A stretch of 64,000 bases of DNA. It comes from an uncultured Granulosicoccus sp. GTDB lineage: Bacteria > Pseudomonadota > Gammaproteobacteria > Granulosicoccales > Granulosicoccaceae. Positions 55,713-64,000 of the stretch are shown in pieces; within the stretch, counting starts at the first letter, position 1; every line of letters begins with the position of its first letter. The position numbers were made by a program, and so were the translations under genes. The notes beneath the pieces were generated by a model. That model made no database searches and was not told the DNA's origin. It saw only the letters and a program-made list of their open reading frames with translations. Location: contig CANLXI010000008.1 in assembly GCA_947495035.1 (NCBI GenBank), positions 164,191 through 228,190 of the forward strand. The letters are read 5' to 3'.

Positions 55713-56354
55713 ATGACCAAACCACTATCCAGAATCTTCGCAACCCTGGTCGTTGCGGCGTCCCTGCTGACAAGCAATGCGCAGGCCGAGTTCTTCGGCC
55801 TGCCCAATGGTCGCTCCGCCAGCCCCGACATGCTCTCGGACTTGTCCGTGGAGCTGGGGTTTGTCACCGGTGACCTGGGCGTTACCGATTACCAGAATTT
55901 CGGAGCGCGAGTCAATTATCGGGTTTCTCCGGAAATCGTGGTCATCGGCGACATCGGTCTCAGTGAGTTCGGACCCGCAGATGGCACCCCGGTCGGACTG
56001 GGTATCCTGTATCACCTGTCGAATCAGCGTATCAGTCAGCGTGTCGATATCGCTGCCAAGGCCAGTTATCACTCGGGCGAGTATGAGGTCAGTGGTACGA
56101 ATCTGGACCTGACGGGACTGTCCTTCGAAGCCCTGTTCAGTGGTCGTCAGCCTCTGGCTGCCAATGGTCTGGGCTGGTACGGCAACTTCGGTTTTCACCG
56201 TCTCACTGTCAAGGATGTCTTCAGTGACTCCAGCAACGAGATCGGTATTGGTGGTGGTCTGACGCTGCCGACAGGCTCCGGTGAAGCCTATGTCGGTGTG
56301 GACCTCATCGATGAATTGACCTTCGGACTGGGCTTTCGCTATTTCGTGCAATAA
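55713..56354 (+). CDS. Outer-membrane beta-barrel-like protein (tandem paralog 2)
   Basis: 213 residues with a signal peptide (RIFATLVVAASLLTSNAQA). It shares with the preceding protein the mature start FFGLPNGRSA, the NFGARVNYRVSPEIVVIGDI strand pair, SFEALFSGR, and the C-terminal GLGFRYFV. It lies 34 bp downstream, so the two arose by tandem duplication and are probably co-transcribed. The C-terminus ends Phe-Val-Gln. Function unknown. Confidence 0.82.
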   Translation: MTKPLSRIFATLVVAASLLTSNAQAEFFGLPNGRSASPDMLSDLSVELGFVTGDLGVTDYQNFGARVNYRVSPEIVVIGDIGLSEFGPADGTPVGLGILYHLSNQRISQRVDIAAKASYHSGEYEVSGTNLDLTGLSFEALFSGRQPLAANGLGWYGNFGFHRLTVKDVFSDSSNEIGIGGGLTLPTGSGEAYVGVDLIDELTFGLGFRYFVQ

Positions 56355-56390
56355 GGTCGCTGTCGGCAGTCGATCAACAGGAACCTTGCA

Positions 56391-57473
56391 ATGAGCATCC
56401 AGACAGACGTAGTCATCATCGGAGCGGGCCCTGTCGGTCTATTCCAGGTCTTCGAACTGGGCTTGCAGGGTCTCAAGGCAGAAGTCATCGATGCCCTGCC
56501 GCAAACGGGAGGGCAATGCACCGAACTGTATCCGGACAAGCCCATATTCGATATCCCGGCGGTTCCGGAATGCACTGGCCAGCAGCTGATCGACAATCTC
56601 GAAAAGCAGATCGCCCCGTTTTCACCGGGTATGCATCTAGACCAGACAGTCGATGAACTGCAGAAGCGAGGCGAGAACGATTTCTACGTCCGCACGTCAA
56701 TCGGTACCGAGTTCGAATGTCGAGCCGTGATCATCGCGGCGGGCGCCGGATCGTTCACACCGGTGCGGGTCCGTCTGGAAGGCATCGAGAAATTCGAAGA
56801 CCAGCAGTTGTTCTATCGGGTGCGGGATCCGGCCAGGCATGCCGGCAAGGACGTCGTGATTCTCGGTGGCGGGGATTCCGCACTGGACTGGGCAGTACAG
56901 CTGGCTCCGTCGGTGAAGAGCCTCACTCTGGTGAATCGTACGGAGCGTTTTCGCGCGGCCGAGGCATCGGTCAACAAGCTCTATGAACTGGCAGAGGCTG
57001 GTGGCGCCACCATCCTGATGGGCGCGCTCAAGGGGTTCGAGACCACCGATGGCAGGCTCAGCAGCATCAGCCTGACTCTGCGCGATGAGAACAAGACCGA
57101 GAAGGTGCTGCCGGTCGATGATCTGCTGGTCTTTTTCGGACTGTCGCCGAAACTGGGTCCCATCGAGAGCTGGGGTCTGGAGCTGGAGCGCAAGCTGGTC
57201 ACCATCAACCTTGCCACCTTCGAGACATCGATTCCCGGCATCTACGCCATTGGCGATATCAACACCTACGAGGGCAAAAAGAAGCTCATTCTGAGCGGCT
57301 TCCATGAAGCGGCGCTGGCCGCATTCGCCATCAAGCAGGCTTTCGAGCCGGACAAGAAGGTCAATCTGCAATACACCACAACCAGCCCGTTGATGCATGA
57401 GCGCCTGGGTGTCGATGCCGATGGGGTGGCAGTGGACGGTGGTGGCTCTGCGGAAGCCGTGAAAAGCCAGTGA
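56391..57473 (+). CDS. Ferredoxin/flavodoxin-NADP reductase, thioredoxin-reductase-like type
   Basis: FAD- and NADPH-binding flavoenzyme of 360 residues. The N-terminal FAD motif is VVIIGAGPVGLFQVFELG, the NADPH motif is VVILGGGDSALDWAVQLA, and the C-terminal FAD motif is SIPGIYAIGDINTYEGKKK. The thioredoxin-reductase CxxC redox pair is absent, so it is the FNR type (like B. subtilis YumC) that passes electrons to ferredoxin. Its stop overlaps the cysB start (GTGA). Electron supply to sulfur or nitrogen assimilation is a plausible link. Confidence 0.9.
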   Translation: MSIQTDVVIIGAGPVGLFQVFELGLQGLKAEVIDALPQTGGQCTELYPDKPIFDIPAVPECTGQQLIDNLEKQIAPFSPGMHLDQTVDELQKRGENDFYVRTSIGTEFECRAVIIAAGAGSFTPVRVRLEGIEKFEDQQLFYRVRDPARHAGKDVVILGGGDSALDWAVQLAPSVKSLTLVNRTERFRAAEASVNKLYELAEAGGATILMGALKGFETTDGRLSSISLTLRDENKTEKVLPVDDLLVFFGLSPKLGPIESWGLELERKLVTINLATFETSIPGIYAIGDINTYEGKKKLILSGFHEAALAAFAIKQAFEPDKKVNLQYTTTSPLMHERLGVDADGVAVDGGGSAEAVKSQ

Positions 57474-58453
57474 AGCTGCAACAGTTGCGTTGCATTGTGG
57501 CGATGGTGCGCAACAACCTGAACGTCTCGGAGACCGCAGCCTCCCTGCATACGTCCCAGCCGGGTGTCAGCAAGCAGATCAGACAGCTCGAAGATGAGAT
57601 CGGTGTGCAGTTGTTCGAAAGAAGCGGACGGCAGATCATTGCCATAACGGCGGCGGGCAAGGACATCATTCCCGTGGCAGAGCGCATTCTGGCCGGCACC
57701 GATGATATTCGCAACCTGGGACGCCAACATGCAGACCCGAATTCCGGCGAGTTGAGGCTGGCGACCACTCACACTCAGGCTCGCTATGTCCTGCCGGATA
57801 TCATTCGCTCTTTCGGCGATCGCTATCCACGGGTCAACATTCACCTGCATCAGGGGACGCCGCAGCAGATGGCCGCCATGGTAGACAGCGGGGAGGTGGA
57901 TTTCATCATCGCGACCGAGGGCCAGCAATACTACGACAACCTGGTGATGCTGCCATGCTCACACTGGACACGCGCGGTCGTGGTCCGACCCGAGCACGCG
58001 CTGTTCAAGGTCTCGCAGCTGGGCAGTCTGACCCTGGAGGCCCTGGCCAGCTTTCCGCTGATCACCTATGTGTTCGGATTCACCGGGCAATCACAGCTGG
58101 ACAAGGCGTTTCGTGCTCGCGGGCTGGAGCCCAATGTGGTGCTGACGGCCGCGGATACCGATGTCATCAAGACCTACGTTCGCTCCGGCCTGGGGGTTGG
58201 CATCATCGCACGCATGGCCTACGAGACGCAGCTGGATTCCGATCTCAAACTGCTGGATGCCAGCCACCTTTTCGACACCAGTACGACCCACATCGGTATG
58301 CGTCAGCATCGCGAACTTCGGCCTTTCATGTACGACTTCATCGAGCAGTTCGCCCCGCATCTGACTGCCGAACGTGTCGATGCGGCCCTGAATGCCAGCG
58401 GATTGCGTGAGCGCCAGAAACTGTTCGAAGGGGTGGAGCTGCCGCGTTACTGA
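57470..58453 (+). CDS. cysB: CysB-like LysR-family regulator
   Basis: Sulfur-assimilation activator of 327 residues. The N-terminus KLQQLRCIVAMVRNNLNVSE with SQPGVSKQIRQLEDEIGVQLF and the effector motifs ATTHTQARYVLP and TADTDVIKTYVRSGLGVGII are characteristic of CysB/Cbl. The start is GTG 57470, overlapping the reductase stop. Known CysB proteins sense O-acetylserine/N-acetylserine and sulfate/thiosulfate. In a genome with many sulfatases it could also control sulfate-ester genes; that is inference. Confidence 0.92.
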   Translation: MKLQQLRCIVAMVRNNLNVSETAASLHTSQPGVSKQIRQLEDEIGVQLFERSGRQIIAITAAGKDIIPVAERILAGTDDIRNLGRQHADPNSGELRLATTHTQARYVLPDIIRSFGDRYPRVNIHLHQGTPQQMAAMVDSGEVDFIIATEGQQYYDNLVMLPCSHWTRAVVVRPEHALFKVSQLGSLTLEALASFPLITYVFGFTGQSQLDKAFRARGLEPNVVLTAADTDVIKTYVRSGLGVGIIARMAYETQLDSDLKLLDASHLFDTSTTHIGMRQHRELRPFMYDFIEQFAPHLTAERVDAALNASGLRERQKLFEGVELPRY

Positions 58454-58580
58454 GGCTGCGGAGTGTCACGGTTGCAGGGCGGGAGGCAGTCGCATCGTTC
58501 GATTCAGCCTGACATCCGTTCGAGGTCGATTCTGCGTGCTCGATGGCGCTCGCCAGCGACATGCCTCTCCAGCCAGTCAG

Positions 58581-58796
58581 TCAGGTAATGATGTGGTCGG
58601 GCAAGTCGGGTTTCGGGTCATCCACTGGCACCGGCTCGGGTACCGGTGGCACATGTGGAGGTGGCGTCGGCTGATCAGGAGGCACTGGCACAGGCTTGTC
58701 CGGTTCGATTTCCGGCGGCTTGCCCGGCGGGTCATCCGGTGGAATGGGAACCGGATTCTGGTGAGACTGCAGGGGAATGTCTGTACTGGCAGGCAT
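58581..58796 (-). CDS. Small proline-rich protein
   Basis: 71 residues, nearly a quarter proline and rich in Asp, Glu and Val (QNPVPIPPDDPPGKPPEIEP then a long P-V-P-rich tract). ATG 58796 has a clear GGAGAAG ribosome-binding site, which is why I keep it. Similar small Pro-rich acidic proteins are found in many proteobacteria with unknown roles. It is convergent with cysB and divergent from the hybrid kinase. The 294 bp upstream show no other gene. Confidence 0.65.
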   Translation of the reverse strand: MPASTDIPLQSHQNPVPIPPDDPPGKPPEIEPDKPVPVPPDQPTPPPHVPPVPEPVPVDDPKPDLPDHIIT

Positions 58797-59090
58797 GAGT
58801 TCTTCTCCATTGGACGTGCGTCAATGACGCAGCTGCAGGATGTCTTTCGACATATCTTGGTGAAAAGGCTATCGGTTATCGACTCCTTCTTCGAGCGCTC
58901 GTAATTTATGCAAGCCCTTGCCATTCGATCCCGTCGCGGCGTTGCCTGACTGAAAGAGAGGTCGTTGCAAGCCTGTATTTTTTACAAGGTCTCGTAGTCT
59001 GCTGCGATAGGCTTTACGATACGGTGTGCTCCGCGTCTGCCATTCAGAGCAGAAGCACGCGGCCCTTGTTCGGTTAACCTGCTCGAATGA

Positions 59091-62000
59091 ATGGATACCA
59101 AAGGCTCCAAACTGTCTGAGACCCCACTGTTCGTCACGATAGGGTGTGGGGATGGCGGTGTGCCTGCCCTGCAGAATCTGCTGAGTTCCCTGAATGCAGA
59201 GGCGACACTGGCACTGATTGTCGTCAGCAATGCCGGCAGAATCGATCCGGTGGAGCTGGCCGATGCGTTGAACCCGAATTCCCGACTGAAGATCATCACA
59301 CCGTCAGAGGGCGCTCGGGTAGTCGAACAAGGAATTTATCTGCTTTCTCCGGATAGCCAGCTGACCGTCGAGGAAGGGCGGTTCCGGCGGCATGCCGATC
59401 CCGATGGCACTGACGATGACTGCCTGTCTCCGGTGGACAGGCTCTTTTCGAGTCTGGCGATGGATCAGGGGCACCGAACGGTGGGGGTCATTCTGTCGGG
59501 TGCCGGTAGCGATGGCACCCTGGGGTTGAAGGCCATCAGCGATCGGGGTGGCATGACCATGGTGCAGTGTGCCGAAACCGCCGATGTCGGGAGCATGCCG
59601 CGATCTGCCAGAGATACCGGCATTGCCGACCATGTGATGTCCGTGGAACAGATTGCCCAGGAGTTGATTGCCTATGCGCGGCACTGTCAGACGCTGTCGG
59701 CGGTGGCTGAGCCGGATACGATCACCGATCAGATCAAGGCAGCCATTCCGTCCATCGCCCGCATTCTGCAACAACATACCGGACACAATTTTCAGCACTA
59801 CAAGCCGCAGACACTGACACGACGCATTCAGCGGCACATGAATGTGCTTCATCTTGATGATGTGAGCAAGTATCGCAGCGTACTGCTGTCTGATGCCGAA
59901 CAGGTGCACGTTCTGTTTCGCGATCTGCTCATCGGGGTCACAGCCTTCTTCCGCGATGAGGATGTTTTCGTCACGCTGGTGCGCAAGGCCTTCGGTAATC
60001 TGCTGGATGGCAAGGGGGCCGGTGATACCGTGCGCATCTGGGTGGCGGGTTGTGCCACCGGCCAGGAAGCCTATACCCTGGCCATGCTGATCTGCGAATA
60101 CTTCGATGATGTCGAGGACAGGCCACGAGTCAAGATATTTGCCAGTGATATCGATGAACAGGCTCTGGCGACTGCGCGACGTGGCAGCTACCCGGAAGGA
60201 ATCGAAAAGGAGGTGTCGACCGCGCGTCTGCAGCGATTCTTTCGCAAGAGCGGGCGACGCTATATCGTCAATGACCGATTGCGTGAAATGTGTCTGTTTT
60301 CGACGCATAACGTGATCGCCGATCCGCCGTTCTCCAGGCTCGACCTGATCTCCTGTCGGAATCTGTTGATCTACCTGGGGGTGCATCTGCAGGAGAAACT
60401 GATACCGGTCTTCCATTACGCTCTGAAGCCCGGGGGCTATCTGTTGCTGGGAAATTCCGAGAATCTTCAGGCTCACAAGGATCTGTTCACACCGGTCCAT
60501 GACCGGCATCGTCTGTCCCGGCGGCGTGAGGTCAATCAGGCGCTGAACAGCATGCCGGATCCGCAGAGCGTGCGAGACCTGAGCGTTCCCAGTCAACCGG
60601 CGACTCCCGATCTGGGCACCATTGCGCAACGCATCATCATGGACGAGTTCACTCCGCAGTGGGCCATCGTCAACGATGATTTTCAGGTTCTGGAATTGTC
60701 CTCGGATGCCTCGAGATACCTGCAGATGGGGGCAGGCACCTTTCAGAACAACATCATCCGTCTGGTCAGAGACAGTCTGCAGCCGGGCTTGCGCAGCACC
60801 TTGCGTCAGGCGCGAGAATCGCGCGAGAAGATCGTGCACGATCGCATGCTGATGCGCGTCAAGGGAGGGTTGAGTCGGGTGACTCTGACCGTACAGCCCA
60901 TGCCGGCACTCGGCACTGACGAAGAGCTTCTCATGGTGATCTTTCAGGAGTCCGAAGTGCCTGTCACGGCCGATCGAGACCCGCTGCAGGCCGATAACCG
61001 GGGTAGCATGCAGCATTCCCAGACGATGATCGCCAGGCTGGAGCAGGAACTGTCGACAACCCAGGCGGATCTGGAACGCACTGTACAGGATCTCGAGGCG
61101 GCCAACGAGGAGCTGAAATCCTCCAATGAAGAGCTGCTCTCGATCAATGAGGAGCTGCATTCGTCCAACGAAGAGCTGGAGACCTCCAAGGAGGAAATCG
61201 AATCCAGTCATCACTCGCTGGAGCGTGCCAATGATGATCTGGAAAACCTGCTGACCAGTAGCCGGATGGCGACGCTGTTTCTGGATGACAATCACTGCAT
61301 CAGGCGATTCACGCCAGCCATCTGCAGCATCTACAACCTGATCGATTCGGATATCGGTCGTCCCATCGAGCATGCGACGCACAATGCCCGCTTCATGCCG
61401 GCATTACCACGTCGTGAGGATCTGGGGGAGGACGTCGACGAGATCGAGGTCCATACGCGGGATGGTCGCTGTTTCCTGCGGCGTGTCCTGCCCTATGTAC
61501 GCACGGGCAATCTACCCAGCGGCATCGTGGTGACCTATACCGACATCACGCAGTCGATGGCCGCCGAGCAGTTCACACGCAATGTCATCGACAGTCTGCG
61601 CAGCTTTGTCGGCGTCTGTTCGACTGATGGCGTGCTGTTGCAGGCCAATCAGACAGCACTCACGGCTGCCGGTGTGACCAGTGAAACGGTCATTGGCAAG
61701 CCCTTCCGCGAAACGCCCTGGTGGGCCGACAAGCCCGAATCCCAGGATCTGCTCGATGCCGCCATCGAACGAGCTGCGAGCGGCGAGAGCTCCCGCTTCG
61801 ATGTCGAGATCAATCTGCGTGACGGCGAGGTCGGCATCGTCGATTTCCAGATCGAACCGATGCGAGCAGCTGACGGTACGGTCACGCATCTGATCCCTTC
61901 GGCAATCGATGTCACCCATCGGCGGCAGATGGAAGTTGCTCTGGAACTTGCCGAGTTGAAGAGTCGCTCCCTGTTGCAGGAGATCGAGGATATCTACAAC

Positions 62001-63914
62001 AGTGCCCCCATCGGCCTGTGTGTGCTGGACAGTGAGCTGCGCTGGACCCGCATCAACCAGCACCTGGCGGAAATCAACGGACTGTCTGCCGCAGAGCATA
62101 TCGGCAGGAGCATGGCGGAGGTTCTACCCGACATTGCGGATCAGGCACTGCCGCTGCTGCACGAGATTCTCGAAACGGGCAAGGCCATCCGCAATATCCC
62201 GCTCAGTGGTACCACACCTGCGCAGCCTGGTGTCGAGCGACACTGGGTGGAGAGCATGATTCCGGTTCGCGATCAGGACGACAAGGTGGTGGGCATCAGT
62301 ATCGTGGCCGAGGAGGTGACCCACCAGCGCCAGTCCGAAGAACGGCTCAAGGCTCTGAAGATGCAGGCAGACGAGGCGCGCGAACAGGCGGAGAATGCCA
62401 ATCGCTTCAAGAGCGAGTTTCTGGCCAACATGAGTCATGAGATCCGGACGCCGATGACGGCCATACTGGGGTATGCCGATCTGCTGGAGAGTCATCTGCG
62501 CGATCCCGACAATCTGCAGAGCGTGCGCACGATCAGACGCAACGGACGTTTTCTGATCAACCTGATCAACGATATTCTCGATCTGTCCAAGATCGAATCC
62601 GGCAAGCTGGAACTGGAGCTGGTGCCGGTCTCGCCGGTGGAAATCATCGAGCAGACCCTGGACATGATGCAGCTGCAGGCCGATCGCAAACAGCTGGAGC
62701 TGGGGGTGGAGTATCTGAGCAAGCTGCCGGTCACACTGGAAACCGATCCGACACGCCTGCGTCAGATACTGGTCAATCTGACCGGCAATGCGGTCAAGTT
62801 CACCGAAACCGGTGGCGTCACCCTGCGTATCGACTATCAGGCCGAGCCGGAGCCGTGCGTATTGTTCCATGTCACGGATACGGGTATCGGCATGACCGAG
62901 AGTCAGCAAACGGAAGTCTTCGCTGCCTTTCGTCAGGCCGACTCCTCCATATCGCGTCGGTTTGGCGGCAGTGGTCTGGGTCTGGCCATCAGCCAGCGAC
63001 TGGCAGCCAGTCTGGGTGGCAGTATCCGTATCAAGAGCCAACCGGGAGAGGGCAGCACATTGACGCTGACGCTGCCGGCCGGCGATCTGGAGGATATCGT
63101 TCTGGAAACACCGGTCAAGCGCCAGGTTGTCGAGACGGCTGAATCGCTGCAGGTTCCCGACTTGCCTTATCGATTGCTGGCCGTCGATGACAGGCGCGAT
63201 GTGTTGCACGTGGTTCAACACATTCTGGAAGATGCCGGCGCGCAGGTCAGTACGGCATCCGGCGCCGCTGATGCGTTCAGGAAGGTGGCTCAGGCCGAAT
63301 CGAAGGGTAACGGCTTCGAGGCCATCGTTCTGGACATGCAGATGCCCGAGATCAATGGTTACGATGCAGCTGCCACACTGCGCAAGCAGGGCTTCAAGGC
63401 TCCGATAGTGGCGCTGACGGCCAATGCCATGAAAGGCGAGCGCGAAAAGTGCCTGCAGGCCGGTTGCACCGATTATCTGACCAAGCCGATTGACAAGCAC
63501 CTGCTGATCGAATCACTGCATCGCCAGATCGGTGAAGGTCGAGCTGTCGAGGAAGCGGCTGCGGCGACTCGCTGTATTCTGCTGGTGGAAGATCACGAAG
63601 AGTCGGCGCGCATCATGAAGCGTCTGCTGGAACGTTCCGGGCACACGGTGCACATGGCTCATACCGCAGCGCAGGCCGTGTCGTCACTCGATTCCATCAG
63701 GCCCGATGTGATTCTGTCGGATATCGGCTTGCCCGATGAGGACGGCTATTCGCTGGTGTCACGACTGCGTCGGATGCCGACACTGGAAAAGACACGCTTT
63801 GTCGCCCTGACCGGCAGCAGCGAGCTGGATGAGGACTTCCGCGACCTGTTCGATCATCACATGACCAAGCCGGTCGAGATCGATGGTCTGCGCGCCTATC
63901 TGCAACAGACCTGA
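59091..63914 (+). CDS. Hybrid CheB/CheR-PAS-histidine kinase with two receiver domains
   Basis: Signalling protein of 1607 residues. Order: CheB-like domain (about 12-200), CheR methyltransferase (about 215-480; FRDLLIGVTAFFRDEDVF, WVAGCATGQEAYTLAML, SCRNLLIYL), a coiled coil of NEEL repeats (about 650-730), PAS domains, histidine kinase with H1116 (LANMSHEIRTP), HATPase (RFGGSGLGLAISQRL), and receivers with phospho-acceptors D1415 and D1544. In CheB the active-site Ser is Gly20 (IGCGDGG) and the His is Asn47, while D141 stays, so methylesterase activity is probably lost. CheR looks intact. No membrane segment. Confidence 0.93.
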   Translation: MDTKGSKLSETPLFVTIGCGDGGVPALQNLLSSLNAEATLALIVVSNAGRIDPVELADALNPNSRLKIITPSEGARVVEQGIYLLSPDSQLTVEEGRFRRHADPDGTDDDCLSPVDRLFSSLAMDQGHRTVGVILSGAGSDGTLGLKAISDRGGMTMVQCAETADVGSMPRSARDTGIADHVMSVEQIAQELIAYARHCQTLSAVAEPDTITDQIKAAIPSIARILQQHTGHNFQHYKPQTLTRRIQRHMNVLHLDDVSKYRSVLLSDAEQVHVLFRDLLIGVTAFFRDEDVFVTLVRKAFGNLLDGKGAGDTVRIWVAGCATGQEAYTLAMLICEYFDDVEDRPRVKIFASDIDEQALATARRGSYPEGIEKEVSTARLQRFFRKSGRRYIVNDRLREMCLFSTHNVIADPPFSRLDLISCRNLLIYLGVHLQEKLIPVFHYALKPGGYLLLGNSENLQAHKDLFTPVHDRHRLSRRREVNQALNSMPDPQSVRDLSVPSQPATPDLGTIAQRIIMDEFTPQWAIVNDDFQVLELSSDASRYLQMGAGTFQNNIIRLVRDSLQPGLRSTLRQARESREKIVHDRMLMRVKGGLSRVTLTVQPMPALGTDEELLMVIFQESEVPVTADRDPLQADNRGSMQHSQTMIARLEQELSTTQADLERTVQDLEAANEELKSSNEELLSINEELHSSNEELETSKEEIESSHHSLERANDDLENLLTSSRMATLFLDDNHCIRRFTPAICSIYNLIDSDIGRPIEHATHNARFMPALPRREDLGEDVDEIEVHTRDGRCFLRRVLPYVRTGNLPSGIVVTYTDITQSMAAEQFTRNVIDSLRSFVGVCSTDGVLLQANQTALTAAGVTSETVIGKPFRETPWWADKPESQDLLDAAIERAASGESSRFDVEINLRDGEVGIVDFQIEPMRAADGTVTHLIPSAIDVTHRRQMEVALELAELKSRSLLQEIEDIYNSAPIGLCVLDSELRWTRINQHLAEINGLSAAEHIGRSMAEVLPDIADQALPLLHEILETGKAIRNIPLSGTTPAQPGVERHWVESMIPVRDQDDKVVGISIVAEEVTHQRQSEERLKALKMQADEAREQAENANRFKSEFLANMSHEIRTPMTAILGYADLLESHLRDPDNLQSVRTIRRNGRFLINLINDILDLSKIESGKLELELVPVSPVEIIEQTLDMMQLQADRKQLELGVEYLSKLPVTLETDPTRLRQILVNLTGNAVKFTETGGVTLRIDYQAEPEPCVLFHVTDTGIGMTESQQTEVFAAFRQADSSISRRFGGSGLGLAISQRLAASLGGSIRIKSQPGEGSTLTLTLPAGDLEDIVLETPVKRQVVETAESLQVPDLPYRLLAVDDRRDVLHVVQHILEDAGAQVSTASGAADAFRKVAQAESKGNGFEAIVLDMQMPEINGYDAAATLRKQGFKAPIVALTANAMKGEREKCLQAGCTDYLTKPIDKHLLIESLHRQIGEGRAVEEAAAATRCILLVEDHEESARIMKRLLERSGHTVHMAHTAAQAVSSLDSIRPDVILSDIGLPDEDGYSLVSRLRRMPTLEKTRFVALTGSSELDEDFRDLFDHHMTKPVEIDGLRAYLQQT

Positions 63915-64000
63915 GGCAGTGATTGAGGCAGTACCTGAGGCAGTACCTGAGGCAGTACCTGAGGCAGTACCTGAGGCAGTACCTGAGGCAGTACCTGAGG
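63911..64000. repeat. 12-bp tandem repeat starting at kinase stop codon, cut by window edge
   Basis: Units of CTGAGGCAGTAC repeat at least seven times; the first two vary (CTGAGGCAGTGA, TTGAGGCAGTAC). The first unit contains the hybrid kinase's TGA stop. The array continues past position 64000. Confidence 0.92.

Noticed and set aside
59304..61382. Antisense frame of about 692 codons opposite the hybrid kinase
   Set aside because: Same artefact; sense-strand CheR, PAS and kinase motifs are clear.

Overview
The window looks like chromosome from a heterotrophic, probably marine gammaproteobacterium. The evidence is the gammaproteobacterial housekeeping genes (ATP-type pckA, ilvI/ilvH, pssA, rimI, prfC, cysB, a BepA-type M48 protease), the gene order [HolD-like]-rimI-prfC that recalls the E. 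coli holD-rimI-prfC neighbourhood, and the load of sulfatases and tripartite tricarboxylate transporters (TTT). A Granulosicoccus-like organism is my best guess, but it is only an inference. I saw no tRNA, rRNA, transposase, phage gene or CRISPR array.

Positions 1 to about 31,100 form an accessory catabolic region. It carries three complete TTT systems (TctC, TctB and TctA at 4815-7879, 17446-20376 and 27051-30065), four sulfatases with the C-x-P-x-R formylglycine motif, and a nitrate/sulfonate/taurine-type ABC importer that runs off the left edge. Its regulators are one FadR-type GntR and two LysR proteins. The third TTT operon continues into a sulfatase, an enolase-superfamily dehydratase, an altronate-dehydratase-like (UxaA) enzyme and a TIM-barrel glycosidase-like protein. 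Together these suggest uptake, desulfation and dehydration of a sulfated sugar acid. No formylglycine-generating enzyme is in the window.

Inside that region, between the 3' ends of two closely related sulfatases, lies a three-gene cassette (9735-15882) with a different character. It encodes a 1593-residue protein with two tandem FAM3/ILEI-like domains, a LamG domain, a long beta-rich middle and about ten 29-residue helical repeats. It also encodes an 89-residue Nif11-like protein and, coupled to it by TAATG, an unrecognised 354-residue protein. This is the most novel-looking part of the window.

Positions 31,100 to 44,033 are mostly envelope genes: an MFS transporter, a zinc-ribbon membrane protein, a DUF481 outer-membrane protein, aquaporin Z, a VTT/DedA-type protein, and a cluster of three OmpA-domain proteins around a 1061-residue protein full of DxDxDG calcium-binding repeats.

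Positions 44,034 to 58,453 are core genes: pckA, preceded by a 45-unit perfectly phased 7-bp repeat array; a BepA-like protease; ilvI-ilvH; pssA; a HolD-like protein with a microsatellite-expanded linker; rimI; prfC; two tandem paralogous outer-membrane proteins; a ferredoxin-NADP reductase; and cysB.

The right end has a small proline-rich protein and a 1607-residue CheB-CheR-PAS-histidine kinase-double receiver hybrid whose CheB domain has lost two of its three catalytic residues. A 12-bp tandem repeat starts at its stop codon and runs off the window.
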